Shown: piece by piece, positions 50,115-59,284 of the stretch | How the letters are laid out: the number at the start of each line of letters is the position of its first letter | Position numbering within the stretch: the stretch's first letter is position 1 | Source of the DNA: an uncultured Bacilli bacterium | GTDB taxonomy: Bacteria; Bacillota_I; Bacilli_A; RF39; UBA660 | Length of the DNA: 64,000 nucleotides | Reading direction: 5' to 3' | Assembly: GCA_934096295.1 (NCBI GenBank) | Contig: CAKOLL010000004.1 | Location: 1-64,000, forward strand | Made by a program: the position numbers and the translations under genes | The notes under the pieces: model-generated | The model's database searches: none | What the model was told of the DNA's origin: nothing | Seen by the model: only the letters and a program-made list of their open reading frames with translations

Positions 50115-51275
50115 CTATTCTTTTGTATCATCATCTATGATTTGATAAAATTTATTAATAATTGTTTCCGATGTAAAATCCTTATATCTTTTATATCCTT
50201 GCTTGATATAATTATTTCTTAAAGCTTCATTTGTTAATAAGTTTGTCATTTCTTCAGACATTTTTTGGTAATCTCCGACAGGACACAATATTCCAAATTC
50301 ATTATTACGTATTATATCTCTAGGACCGAACGGAGCATCCGTGGCTATAACGGGACATCCGTTTCCCATAGCTTCTACAATTACCATTCCTAAGCCTTCT
50401 ACTTTTGTTGATAAAACGAATAAAGAAGCATTTTTATAGTATTTTACTACATTTGTCTGAGCCCCAACTAATACTACATTATCTTTTAGATTCAGTCTAT
50501 CAATTTCATTCTCTATTAACTTTCTATCTGGCCCGTCTCCAACAATTAAAAGTTTATATTCAGAAATTATTTTTTTATCCAAATTATTATAAGCATTAAT
50601 TAAAGTTATAAAGTCTTTTGGGCTTTCTAATCTAGCAACTGAAAGAATGTATTTTCCATAATCCTCTTCTAACTTTGAGTTCATTTTCATTTCTATCGTT
50701 GGATTATATAGATTAACTATATTTAAATGTAGATATGGTTTAGTATAAAAGATATCTGATTGATCTAGATTATTAATCGATACTAATGTATCAAATTTTT
50801 TATACATTTTTTCGAAAGCTGGAGACATCATTAAGTATTGATAAATCATTCCATGAGCCCATACTATTTTCTTTGTAGCTTTAATAAATTTTAGAACTAC
50901 ATAACAATCATTAACATGTCCAGAAAATGCTATTGCAACATCATATTTTTTTTCTCGTAACCCTTTTGTTTTAAAATAATCAATAGGTTCTATAAACAAT
51001 GTTTTTAAAATATATGACCCATAATAAAGAATTGCTCCGGCATCTCTTCTAATCATTGTTGAGGCTCTTGATAAAGGATTATGATTTCTAGGGATATTTA
51101 TTTTTATTATACGACATTCTTTAGGAATTTGTTTTATCATATCTTCTGTATTAGATAGTATTATAACATCAATGTTATATTTATTTTTATCTATCGCTTT
51201 TAAATAATTAATTGCTACTCTTTCAATTCCTCCGTACAGAAATTGATCCAAAACAAAACAAATATTTTTTTTCAT
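50115..51275 (-). CDS. family 4 glycosyltransferase
   Basis: 386 residues of the GT-B/GT4 type. The N-terminal FLYGGIERVAINYL, the core SVARLESPKDFITLINAY near 215, LLIVGDGPDRKLIENEI, and the EX7E motif EGLGMVIVEAMGNGCPVIATD near 300 (read in parts) are in place. It resembles galactosyl- or glucosyl-transferases of capsule clusters; the sugar cannot be read off. The ATG at 51275 follows AGAGGTG. The upstream in-frame ATG (51299) would overlap the sulfotransferase gene. Confidence 0.93.
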   Translation of the reverse strand: MKKNICFVLDQFLYGGIERVAINYLKAIDKNKYNIDVIILSNTEDMIKQIPKECRIIKINIPRNHNPLSRASTMIRRDAGAILYYGSYILKTLFIEPIDYFKTKGLREKKYDVAIAFSGHVNDCYVVLKFIKATKKIVWAHGMIYQYLMMSPAFEKMYKKFDTLVSINNLDQSDIFYTKPYLHLNIVNLYNPTIEMKMNSKLEEDYGKYILSVARLESPKDFITLINAYNNLDKKIISEYKLLIVGDGPDRKLIENEIDRLNLKDNVVLVGAQTNVVKYYKNASLFVLSTKVEGLGMVIVEAMGNGCPVIATDAPFGPRDIIRNNEFGILCPVGDYQKMSEEMTNLLTNEALRNNYIKQGYKRYKDFTSETIINKFYQIIDDDTKE

Positions 51276-51288
51276 TTGTAACACCTCT

Positions 51289-52350
51289 TTAATCATCAAA
51301 TTCTATACTATTTTCCACTTTATTCTCAAGTTTATATGGGAAATCGTATAAATAATTTTTCAATTCTTTGGTTATTATTTTAATTTCTTCCTTATATTTT
51401 TCGTCTCCGTTAAATACTTGAGTATTATTAATAGATAATTCAGGAATAAATCTAGTCTTTCGATTTATATGTTCTTTTTGTGTAAACCCAACAAATTTTT
51501 CTATTTTTTCTACGGTTTCATCGTATTTATATATTAAATCTTCAAAATGTAATTTGTAAACTTTTTTTGAATTGGAAGGATGTTCACTTTCTCTTAAACT
51601 TTTATAGAATTTGCAAAATTCTTTGACATCCTTTGGAAAAGGCACACCAATATTTTTTGAATCCCATATATATTTATTTAAAACGAAAACATCTCTTGGA
51701 TCTCTGTCTACTCTAATAACTTTTAACTCATCTCCAAAATAATTGTCTACTCTAAACAAATTGAATGGCAAGAGTAATTGGTCTAAAATCACATTATCTT
51801 TGCCTCGACATGCATCGTTTAATACTTTACCAATATATTTTTTAGAACAACTATAAAATTCTTCAGACTTAATATAAGATAATTTCATCCCATCACTGTA
51901 TCTAAGGATTTTTTTGTTAAATATTTTATTTCTAAAAATCATTTTAAAAGGTTTTCTTAAAGTTAATTTTAAAATCATTTTTGCATCTGGTTCTTCGTGG
52001 GTATACCAATAGCCCGGAAACTTAAACTCTGTTATTTCATTAATAAAATCATTTGTGTAATCAATAAACTTTGGTCCAATTATTTTCTTATAATTACCAA
52101 CCCACCAAAATTTTTTATCGTACAATTTCTTCATTTGATTTTCAAAAGCTCGAATTGCATAATCACTTTTTATAGCATTATTTCCAATTAATAATTGATC
52201 TTCTAAATCAAACAATCCGTTTGGACAATGTAAAAAAACATATTCATAACTTTTAAAGTCATTTGAAACATCTTTATATTCTGATAATAAATCAGTAACA
52301 GCAGATGAACCTGATCCCATATAACCCGTAGGCACTATCAACTTTTTCAC
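51289..52350 (-). CDS. sulfotransferase-like protein in the polysaccharide operon
   Basis: 353 residues. TGYMGSGSSAVTDLL near residue 7 fits the 5'-phosphosulfate loop of PAPS-dependent sulfotransferases, and VIRVDRDPRDVFVLNKY near 215 fits the 3'-phosphate site. Such enzymes put sulfate on sugars using PAPS. They are uncommon in Gram-positive polysaccharide clusters, though known from a few. No PAPS-making genes are in the window. No signal peptide, so it would act in the cytoplasm on lipid-linked precursors. Confidence 0.82.
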   Translation of the reverse strand: MKKLIVPTGYMGSGSSAVTDLLSEYKDVSNDFKSYEYVFLHCPNGLFDLEDQLLIGNNAIKSDYAIRAFENQMKKLYDKKFWWVGNYKKIIGPKFIDYTNDFINEITEFKFPGYWYTHEEPDAKMILKLTLRKPFKMIFRNKIFNKKILRYSDGMKLSYIKSEEFYSCSKKYIGKVLNDACRGKDNVILDQLLLPFNLFRVDNYFGDELKVIRVDRDPRDVFVLNKYIWDSKNIGVPFPKDVKEFCKFYKSLRESEHPSNSKKVYKLHFEDLIYKYDETVEKIEKFVGFTQKEHINRKTRFIPELSINNTQVFNGDEKYKEEIKIITKELKNYLYDFPYKLENKVENSIEFDD

Positions 52351-52352
52351 TT

Positions 52353-53798
52353 TTATCTTTTCCTCAACTTTCTTAATATCAAATTTACATTTTCGTCTTT
52401 TACTATTAATAATCCAATTCCATAAAAACCTATACAGAGAATCATTATTAATAAAATGTTAATATAAAAATTTAAATTAAAACATCTTATTAGCAATGAT
52501 ATTGGTATAAACATTAATGATAATCCCATATATAAAATATTTTGTTTAGTAAATAATTTATAATTTATTTTCATTTTATATTTAACATGAACATACAATA
52601 ATACACCTAGTATTAATTGAACTATTCCAGTCGTTATCATACATGTTAATGGAGTTAATATTTTTGCAAACCCCATCACTAAATTAAATATTAAATTAAT
52701 TATTCCCGCAATTAAAGTATATTTAACAATCTTTTTCTCTTGATTGTTTGGATACATTACCAAATTTATTAATGTTGAATCTATGCTAATTATAATCCTT
52801 ATAATAGCTGCAACCATTAAAACAGGAACTATTGCCATATATTTATCTCCAGCATAAAGATAAACTATCTCTTTGGCTAGAACAAATACACCTAAACACA
52901 TTGGAATAATAATAAATAATAAAGATGACACCGCTTTATTCAATGTATTTTCATAGCTTTCTTTTCCTTCGTTATCAATTAAATATGATAGTCTAGGAAT
53001 AGACACAAATATTATAGAATATGGTACTGCAACTAAAGTAGATACAATGTAATATGGAATATAATACATTGTTACTGATACACCATCTATAAATTTTCCT
53101 AATAAAACCATATCTAATTGGCTATATAATAAATCTATATTTGTGATAATTACTATTAGAAATAAAGGTTTTAAATATTTTTTTAACTCTAATGTTTTAA
53201 AATCAAATTTTATCCTTTTACTTGCATAAATGAAACTTACTATATTATTAGCAAAAACTGTTAGACAAATTATTATTGAATATATTATTATATCTGTTGG
53301 TTTCTTTACAAATATAAATAATGATGCCATATAAAATATTTTAATTATTAAGGTTTTTAATGTTATAAACTTATAATTTTCTAGAGCTTCATTAACAAAT
53401 TCTATATAAAATATATTGGCAATAATTTGAATAAGCATTAATAAATATAAAGTTCTTGTAATATCTTTAGCAATTACAAACGAATAACCAATGTATATGC
53501 CTCCAACAATAAAATTACTTATCAATGATATCACAAATAAATTTGTCAATAATTTAGAAACTTTTTTCTTATCATTTCTAATTTTACTAATTTCCTTTAT
53601 TCCATATGTATAGACTCCGAAAGATGCAAATGTTAAAAATAATTGAAAATCAGCATAAACTTTATTATAAGCACCATATAGATTTACATCAAGAAGTTTA
53701 ACTATGTAGGGACCTACTAAAAGAGGGATTAAAATATTTACAAAGCTCAAAATTGATTTATATATAGTATTTTTAAACAATGATTTTTTATTTTCCAA
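52353..53798 (-). CDS. polysaccharide flippase (Wzx/MATE-like)
   Basis: 481 residues with about fourteen membrane segments, the layout of oligosaccharide flippases. The N-terminal YKSILSFVNILIPLLVGPYI and LDVNLYGAYNKVYADFQ are typical. It would move lipid-linked repeat units to the outer face for the polymerase. I choose a TTG start at 53798, six bases after AGGAGG; the ATG codons at 53822 and 53816 lie before that site. First gene of the nine-gene operon; divergent from the phosphocholine operon. Confidence 0.9.
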   Translation of the reverse strand: MENKKSLFKNTIYKSILSFVNILIPLLVGPYIVKLLDVNLYGAYNKVYADFQLFLTFASFGVYTYGIKEISKIRNDKKKVSKLLTNLFVISLISNFIVGGIYIGYSFVIAKDITRTLYLLMLIQIIANIFYIEFVNEALENYKFITLKTLIIKIFYMASLFIFVKKPTDIIIYSIIICLTVFANNIVSFIYASKRIKFDFKTLELKKYLKPLFLIVIITNIDLLYSQLDMVLLGKFIDGVSVTMYYIPYYIVSTLVAVPYSIIFVSIPRLSYLIDNEGKESYENTLNKAVSSLLFIIIPMCLGVFVLAKEIVYLYAGDKYMAIVPVLMVAAIIRIIISIDSTLINLVMYPNNQEKKIVKYTLIAGIINLIFNLVMGFAKILTPLTCMITTGIVQLILGVLLYVHVKYKMKINYKLFTKQNILYMGLSLMFIPISLLIRCFNLNFYINILLIMILCIGFYGIGLLIVKDENVNLILRKLRKR

Positions 53799-53878
53799 AA
53801 TATTCCTCCTAGCCATGTACATTTAGTTTACCACATTTGACAATAATAATAAAGATTTTTCATATTTTTCTGTTCTTA

Positions 53879-53907
53879 TTGACTAATAATTTTAAAAGTG
53901 ATATTAT
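53879..53907 (+). promoter_or_regulatory. sigma-A promoter of the phosphocholine operon
   Basis: TTGACT (53879-53884) and TATTAT (53902-53907), 17 bases apart; a second TATACT overlaps three bases on. Leader about 30 bases. Confidence 0.6.
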
Positions 53908-53944
53908 ACTTATAGTGTTCACGAAATAAAAAGAAGGAGAATTT

Positions 53945-55687
53945 ATGAACAATATACAAAACGAAATATTAATATTTATTTTTGAAAATGGTTATACAAA
54001 CCAAAGAGATATAGCTAAAAATTTAAATTTATCTGTAGGATTAGTTAATAAAACCCTTGGTAAATTAATAAGTAGTAATTATTTGGATGAAGATTATTCT
54101 TTAACTAGTAAAGCAATTAATATAATTCAAAAAAATTCACCTAAAAATGCTATAATTTTGGCTGCTGGTTATGGAATGCGTATGGTTCCAATTAATAATG
54201 AAATGCCTAAAGGACTTATAAAAGTTAAAAATGAAACTTTAATAGAAAGAATTATAAAACAATTGCATGAATCAAATATTAAAAACATTTATATAGTTGT
54301 TGGTTTTTTAAAAGAAAAATTTGAATATTTAATAGATAAATATAATGTCAATTTAATTGTAAATAATAAATATAGTAGCTTGAATAATCTATATTCTTTA
54401 TATTTAGCTAAAGATTTTATTGAAAATTCATATATTATACCTAGCGATATATGGTGTCAGTATAGTCCTTTTAGAAAAAACGAAATAAATTCTTGGTATT
54501 TAGTAACTGATAAAAATGATTTAAATAGTAATGTAAAGTTAAATAGAAAAAATGAGTTATTAATTACAAATAGTTATGGAAATAAGATGATTGGAATATC
54601 TTATATTAATAAGGATGATAGTTTACTGTTAAAAAAACAATTATGTTTAATGTATAATAATCCTGAGTATTATAATTCTTATTGGGAACAGGCTTTGATA
54701 AATGGAAAAAAATTTACTATTTCTGGACGAATATTATATAAAAATGAAATTACAGAAATAAATACTTATGAACAATTAATGGATATAGATGAAAATTCTG
54801 ATTCTTTAAATAATGAAGCAATCAATATTATAAAAAATGTTTTTAAAATTGGTAAAAATGAGATTAAAAACATTGAAATTTTAAAAAAAGGTATGACAAA
54901 TAGATCATTTCTATTTATGGTTAACAATCAAAAATATATTATGAGAATTCCTGGTGAGGGAACAGACAAATTAATTAAAAGAGATGAAGAAGCGCATGTT
55001 TATGACATTATAAATGGAAAAAATATTAGTGATGATGTAATCTATATAAATCCACAGAATGGGTATAAGATAACAAAATTTTTTGAAAATGCCAGAGTAT
55101 GTGATGCTTCCAATGTTGATGATTTAAAAGCTGTAATGAAAAAACTAAAGGATTTTCATCAAATGAAATTGAAAGTTAGTCATGAGTTTAATATTTATAA
55201 AAAAATTGATTTTTATGAATCTTTGTGGATAGAAAAAAATTCTGTGTATGATGACTATCAAAATACAAAAAAAAATGTATTAAGTTTACGAGAGTTTATA
55301 GAAGAAAATATTGAAGAAAAAATATTAACTCACATCGATGCAATACCAGATAATTTTCTTTTTACAAATAATGGTATCAGATTAATCGACTGGGAGTATT
55401 CTGGTATGCAAGATCCACATGTTGACATTGCTATGTTTATAATTTATTCTTTGTATAATAAAGAACAAGCAGATAATTTAATTGATATATATTTTAATCA
55501 CAAGTGCAAAACCAAAACAAGAGTTAAAATTTATTGCTATATTGCTCTTTGTGGACTTTTATGGAGTAATTGGTGTGAATATAAAAGAGGTTTAGGAATA
55601 GATTTTGGAGAATACGCTTTAGCACAATATAGATACGCAAAAGATTTTTATAATATTGTAAAACAAGAAATGGAGAAATTGAAATGA
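53945..55687 (+). CDS. three-domain fusion: winged helix, nucleotidyltransferase (LicC-like) and choline-kinase-like (LicA)
   Basis: 580 residues. Residues about 1-62 are a winged-helix DNA-binding domain of MarR type (TNQRDIAKNLNLSVGLVNKTLG). Residues about 68-290 are a sugar-nucleotidyl/cytidylyl transferase: ILAAGYGMRM near 71-80, PKGLI, and IPSDIW at the metal site. Residues about 295-575 are a choline/ethanolamine-kinase-type phosphotransferase: HIDAIPDNF at 463-471 (Brenner HxDxxxxN) and LIDWEY near 481 (metal Asp). Together choline would be phosphorylated and CMP-activated. The ATG follows AAGAAGGAG. The helix-turn-helix suggests self- or operon regulation. Next gene overlaps by 4 bases. 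Confidence 0.85.
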   Translation: MNNIQNEILIFIFENGYTNQRDIAKNLNLSVGLVNKTLGKLISSNYLDEDYSLTSKAINIIQKNSPKNAIILAAGYGMRMVPINNEMPKGLIKVKNETLIERIIKQLHESNIKNIYIVVGFLKEKFEYLIDKYNVNLIVNNKYSSLNNLYSLYLAKDFIENSYIIPSDIWCQYSPFRKNEINSWYLVTDKNDLNSNVKLNRKNELLITNSYGNKMIGISYINKDDSLLLKKQLCLMYNNPEYYNSYWEQALINGKKFTISGRILYKNEITEINTYEQLMDIDENSDSLNNEAINIIKNVFKIGKNEIKNIEILKKGMTNRSFLFMVNNQKYIMRIPGEGTDKLIKRDEEAHVYDIINGKNISDDVIYINPQNGYKITKFFENARVCDASNVDDLKAVMKKLKDFHQMKLKVSHEFNIYKKIDFYESLWIEKNSVYDDYQNTKKNVLSLREFIEENIEEKILTHIDAIPDNFLFTNNGIRLIDWEYSGMQDPHVDIAMFIIYSLYNKEQADNLIDIYFNHKCKTKTRVKIYCYIALCGLLWSNWCEYKRGLGIDFGEYALAQYRYAKDFYNIVKQEMEKLK

Positions 55688-56394
55688 ATAAAATAAAAAG
55701 AGCTATTATTATGGCAGCTGGCAATGGAAAAAGATTGAGGCCTATTACCTACACTATTCCCAAACCATTGATTAATGTAAATGGGAAAAAAATGATTGAG
55801 ACAATAATTGAAGCTTTACATGCAAACGATATTTACGAAATATATATAGTTGTAGGATATTTAAAAGAAAAATTTGATTATTTAAAAAATATTAATGGAA
55901 TTACATTAATAGAAAATCCATATTTTAATGAGTGCAATAATATCTCTTCTTTATTTGTTGCTAGAGACTATATTGAAGATGCAATTATTTTAGATGGAGA
56001 TCAAATAATTTATAATAAAGATATTCTCTTTAAAAATTTTGATAAATCTGGATATAGTGCTTTTTGGACTGAAAAAGATACTAAAGAATGGTTACTCACT
56101 GTTGATGACGATAATATCATAAGTTGCAGTAGAACTGGTGGAAATAAAGGTTGGCAATTATGTAGTGTATCCCGTTGGAATAAAACAGATGCTCAAAAAT
56201 TAAAAAAACATATTGAAATTGAATTTTTAGAGAAAAATAATAAAGATATTTTTTGGGATGATGTAGCATTGTTTTGTTATCCAGCAGAATACGATTTAAA
56301 AATATATAAAATAAATAAAAAAGATATAATTGAAATTGATAATTTAGATGAATTAAAAGAAATTGATGACAGTTATAAAGAAATAGAGGTATAA
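55684..56394 (+). CDS. licC: CTP:phosphocholine cytidylyltransferase-like nucleotidyltransferase (LicC)
   Basis: 236 residues, close to pneumococcal LicC (229). The nucleotide loop is IIMAAGNGKRLRPITY near 10, PKPLINVNGK follows, and ILDGDQIIY near 99 supplies the metal Asp. LicC makes CDP-choline for attachment of phosphocholine to wall polymers. It repeats the middle domain of the preceding fusion protein but with more canonical motifs, so this one may be the main activity. Overlaps the previous gene and is 4 bases before the transporter. Confidence 0.85.
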   Translation: MNKIKRAIIMAAGNGKRLRPITYTIPKPLINVNGKKMIETIIEALHANDIYEIYIVVGYLKEKFDYLKNINGITLIENPYFNECNNISSLFVARDYIEDAIILDGDQIIYNKDILFKNFDKSGYSAFWTEKDTKEWLLTVDDDNIISCSRTGGNKGWQLCSVSRWNKTDAQKLKKHIEIEFLEKNNKDIFWDDVALFCYPAEYDLKIYKINKKDIIEIDNLDELKEIDDSYKEIEV

Positions 56395-56398
56395 AAAT

Positions 56399-57949
56399 AT
56401 GAAAGAAAAAAAAGAATTAAGTAAAAGAATAGATTGGTTTGCTACAATTGTTCCATTAATTGGAGTACTTTTTCTAGGAATTTTGTTTATGATATTTCCT
56501 AATAAATCTTCTGTGGTATTACAAAATATTAGAGATTTCTTAGGAAATGATTTAAGCTTATATTATGCAATTATAGGTCTAGGAACATTTTTTTGTACAA
56601 TGTACATAGCGTTTTCCAAATTTGGAAAAATAAAATTAGGTGATACTGATAAACCTCAGTATTCATCTTATAAATGGGGAGCCATGATTTTTACATCAAC
56701 TATGGCTGCTGATATACTTTTTTACTCATTGTGTGAATGGGCATTATACGCAAATGAATCACAAATAGCAAATATGGGTGGTATTCAAAAATGGGCATCA
56801 ACTTATCCACTATTCCACTGGGGACCAATTGCATGGGGATTTTATATAGCATTAGCTGTAGCATTTGGATTTATGTTACATGTAAGAAAAAGAGATAAAC
56901 AAAAGTTTAGTGAAGCATGTAGACCTATTTTAGGTAATAAAGTGGATGGATTTTGGGGAAAAGTTATCGACTTAATAGCAATATTTGCTTTAATAGCTGG
57001 AACTGCAACAACATTCTCTTTAGCTACCCCATTGTTATCTGCTGCCTTAAGTCACGTTTTTAATATTCCAAATTCAATAACTCTTACGATTATGATTTTA
57101 CTATTAATTGCTACAGTTTATACATTAACAGTTTGGTTTGGCATGAAAGGTGTTTCAAAATTAGCTACTATGTGTACTTATTTATTTTTCGCCCTACTTA
57201 TTTATTTCTTAGTTGGTGGTGGTGAAATGAGATATATTTTAGAAACAGGTTTTTCTTCTATTGGAAACATGATTCAAAATTTTATTGGAATTTCTACTTG
57301 GTTGGACCCTTTAAGAGAAAATTCTTTTCCACAAAATTGGACTATTTATTATTGGGCATACTGGATGGTTTGGTGTGTTGCAACGCCTTTCTTTATAGGT
57401 TTAATAAGTAAAGGAAGAACTATAAAAAATACTATTTTAGGTGGATATGCATGGGGACTTGCAGGAACTTTCACTTCCTTTATTATCTTAGGAAATTATG
57501 GTTTAGCTCAACAATTAAAACATGGAGTTGATATTTCTGGATTTATTGCTAATGGTGGTGACTACTCAGAAGCAATATTAAAAATATTTGAAACTTTACC
57601 ACTAAGTGATATAGGTTTAATTCTATTAGCTATAACAATGATTGCTTTTTACGCTACTACATTTGATTCTCTAACTATGGTTGTTTCATCTTATTCTTAC
57701 AAAAAAATTAAAGTTGATGAAGAGCCAGACAAAAAAGTTAGAACTTTCTGGGCTATAATTTTTATATTATTGCCAATAGCATTGATATTTGCAAAAAACT
57801 CAATGTACAGCTTGCAGTCCGTTTCAATAATTGCTGCATTTCCTATAGGTTTTATTATTCTACTTATAATAATTAGTTTTTTCAAAGATGCAAGCAATTA
57901 TTTAAAAGATCGTGAGAAATTAAATATTTCTAAAACAGAAAAAAATTAG
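56399..57949 (+). CDS. BCCT-family choline/betaine transporter
   Basis: 516 residues with about twelve membrane segments. The BCCT signatures are clear: FHWGPIAWGFYIALAVAFGFML near 140 (read in parts), the Trp-rich TIYYWAYWMVWCVATPFFIGLISKGRT block near 325, and TTFDSLTMVVSSYS near 420. These carriers take up choline, betaine or carnitine. Next to the kinase and cytidylyltransferase, choline import is the best guess; LicB of other lic loci belongs to a different family (EamA), so this is a non-orthologous replacement. GAGGT lies in the LicC end. Confidence 0.92.
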   Translation: MKEKKELSKRIDWFATIVPLIGVLFLGILFMIFPNKSSVVLQNIRDFLGNDLSLYYAIIGLGTFFCTMYIAFSKFGKIKLGDTDKPQYSSYKWGAMIFTSTMAADILFYSLCEWALYANESQIANMGGIQKWASTYPLFHWGPIAWGFYIALAVAFGFMLHVRKRDKQKFSEACRPILGNKVDGFWGKVIDLIAIFALIAGTATTFSLATPLLSAALSHVFNIPNSITLTIMILLLIATVYTLTVWFGMKGVSKLATMCTYLFFALLIYFLVGGGEMRYILETGFSSIGNMIQNFIGISTWLDPLRENSFPQNWTIYYWAYWMVWCVATPFFIGLISKGRTIKNTILGGYAWGLAGTFTSFIILGNYGLAQQLKHGVDISGFIANGGDYSEAILKIFETLPLSDIGLILLAITMIAFYATTFDSLTMVVSSYSYKKIKVDEEPDKKVRTFWAIIFILLPIALIFAKNSMYSLQSVSIIAAFPIGFIILLIIISFFKDASNYLKDREKLNISKTEKN

Positions 57950-57973
57950 AAATTTCTAGACAAAATATATATG

Positions 57974-58009
57974 AACCTCGTCTCTTGAATAAAAGAAACG
58001 AGGTTTTTA
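57974..58009 (+). terminator. intrinsic terminator of the phosphocholine operon
   Basis: AACCTCGT/ACGAGGTT, eight pairs with an inner TCTT/AAGA, then TTTTTAT. Confidence 0.85.
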
Positions 58010-58072
58010 TAACAACAAAATTCTGAGAAATTATACAAATAATTATATGGGAAAAATGTTTACAAAGTTAAT

Positions 58073-58114
58073 AAAAAGGATTATCACCTCATAAACTATA
58101 GGTTATAATCCTTT
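58073..58114 (-). terminator. intrinsic terminator of the TagO-type gene
   Basis: AAAGGATTAT/ATAATCCTTT, ten pairs with an inner ACCT/AGGT, and a T-run on the minus strand. Confidence 0.8.
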
Positions 58115-58140
58115 AATTAAAATTATTTATAAAATAAAGT

Positions 58141-59184
58141 TTATTTTTTCTTATGTTCAAATAATATATCTGTTCGTAGTATAACAAATAACAATAAAAT
58201 CATTAATACAACGTAAATTGCAATAGCAATTTGATTATCACCTAAAACATATAAAATAGAAACTGTTGCAAACGTGATGTCAATAGCATATATAATTAAT
58301 ATACTAGCAACTGGACTATATTTCATTTTTAATAATTGATGATGAAAATGTTCTTTGTCAGCCTCTGCAATACTTTGACCTTTTAATAATCTCCTTAAAA
58401 TTGCAAATAATGTATCAAAAATTGGAATGGCTAATACTACAATTGGTACTACTAAAGATGTAAAAGTTGTAACTTTATATCCTAATAAAGCTATAACAGA
58501 TATCATAAATCCTAAAAATAAACTTCCCGTATCCCCCATAAAAATTTTTGCGGGTGGAAAGTTATGAAACAAAAATCCTAATGTTGCCCCTAGCATTATT
58601 AACGATAATATAATGTCTATTCCCCCTATTTTATTAGTTATTAAAGCTATTATGGCAATTGTTAAAAAATAAATAGCACTTATTCCACTTGATAGACCAT
58701 CCAAACCATCAATTAAGTTTATAGCATTTGTAATTGCCACTATAAAAAATATTGCTAAAATATTATTTATAATCATAGGAAAATGAAAAGATAATCCAAA
58801 GACTGTTAATTCTGAGAATCCTAATTTACCATATATAACTACAATTGATGCCGCAACAATTTGAACTAAAAATTTATATTTGGCAGGGACAGAATTAATA
58901 TCATCAAATATTCCTACAATAATAAGCAAAAAACTTCCTATTAAAATTGAAATCATTTGAGTACTAATTTGACCATAAAGTATGTAACCAAACAAAAATG
59001 CAATATAAATTGCTAATCCACCGAGTCTTGGTATAGGAACTTTGTGAACTTTTCTAGCATTTGGTATATCCATGGCTCCGATATGTTGTGCTATCTTTTT
59101 TACTATAGGAACAAGTAAAACACTAACTAAAAAAGTCACAAACACTATTAAAAAAACATTATGATTATTAACCATTAAATTCAT
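58141..59184 (-). CDS. tagO: undecaprenyl-phosphate GlcNAc-1-phosphate transferase (TagO/WecA family)
   Basis: 347 residues, about eleven membrane segments. The family motifs PRLGGLAIY near 46, AITNAINLIDGLDGLSSGIS near 150 (read in parts) and FMGDTGSLFLGF near 215 are present, and HFHHQLLKM near 285 is the HIHH-type sugar-recognition loop. It loads GlcNAc-1-phosphate on undecaprenyl phosphate as the first step of wall teichoic acid or polysaccharide units, so it may feed the operon at 43-54 kb. AAGGAG precedes the ATG. Confidence 0.93.
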   Translation of the reverse strand: MNLMVNNHNVFLIVFVTFLVSVLLVPIVKKIAQHIGAMDIPNARKVHKVPIPRLGGLAIYIAFLFGYILYGQISTQMISILIGSFLLIIVGIFDDINSVPAKYKFLVQIVAASIVVIYGKLGFSELTVFGLSFHFPMIINNILAIFFIVAITNAINLIDGLDGLSSGISAIYFLTIAIIALITNKIGGIDIILSLIMLGATLGFLFHNFPPAKIFMGDTGSLFLGFMISVIALLGYKVTTFTSLVVPIVVLAIPIFDTLFAILRRLLKGQSIAEADKEHFHHQLLKMKYSPVASILIIYAIDITFATVSILYVLGDNQIAIAIYVVLMILLLFVILRTDILFEHKKK

Positions 59185-59225
59185 ATAACTTACTCCTTTT
59201 TATTTATTATAACCTAAATTTTTAT

Positions 59226-59278
59226 AAAATAAAAGACATTAAGTAAATTTTATAAGGTAACAAATTACTTAATATCTT
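59226..59278 (-). terminator. intrinsic terminator of the LTA-synthase-like gene
   Basis: AAGATATTAAGTAA pairs with TTACTTAATGTCTT (14 pairs, one G-U) across an 18-base loop; a T-rich run follows on the minus strand. Confidence 0.7.
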
Positions 59279-59284
59279 GATAAA

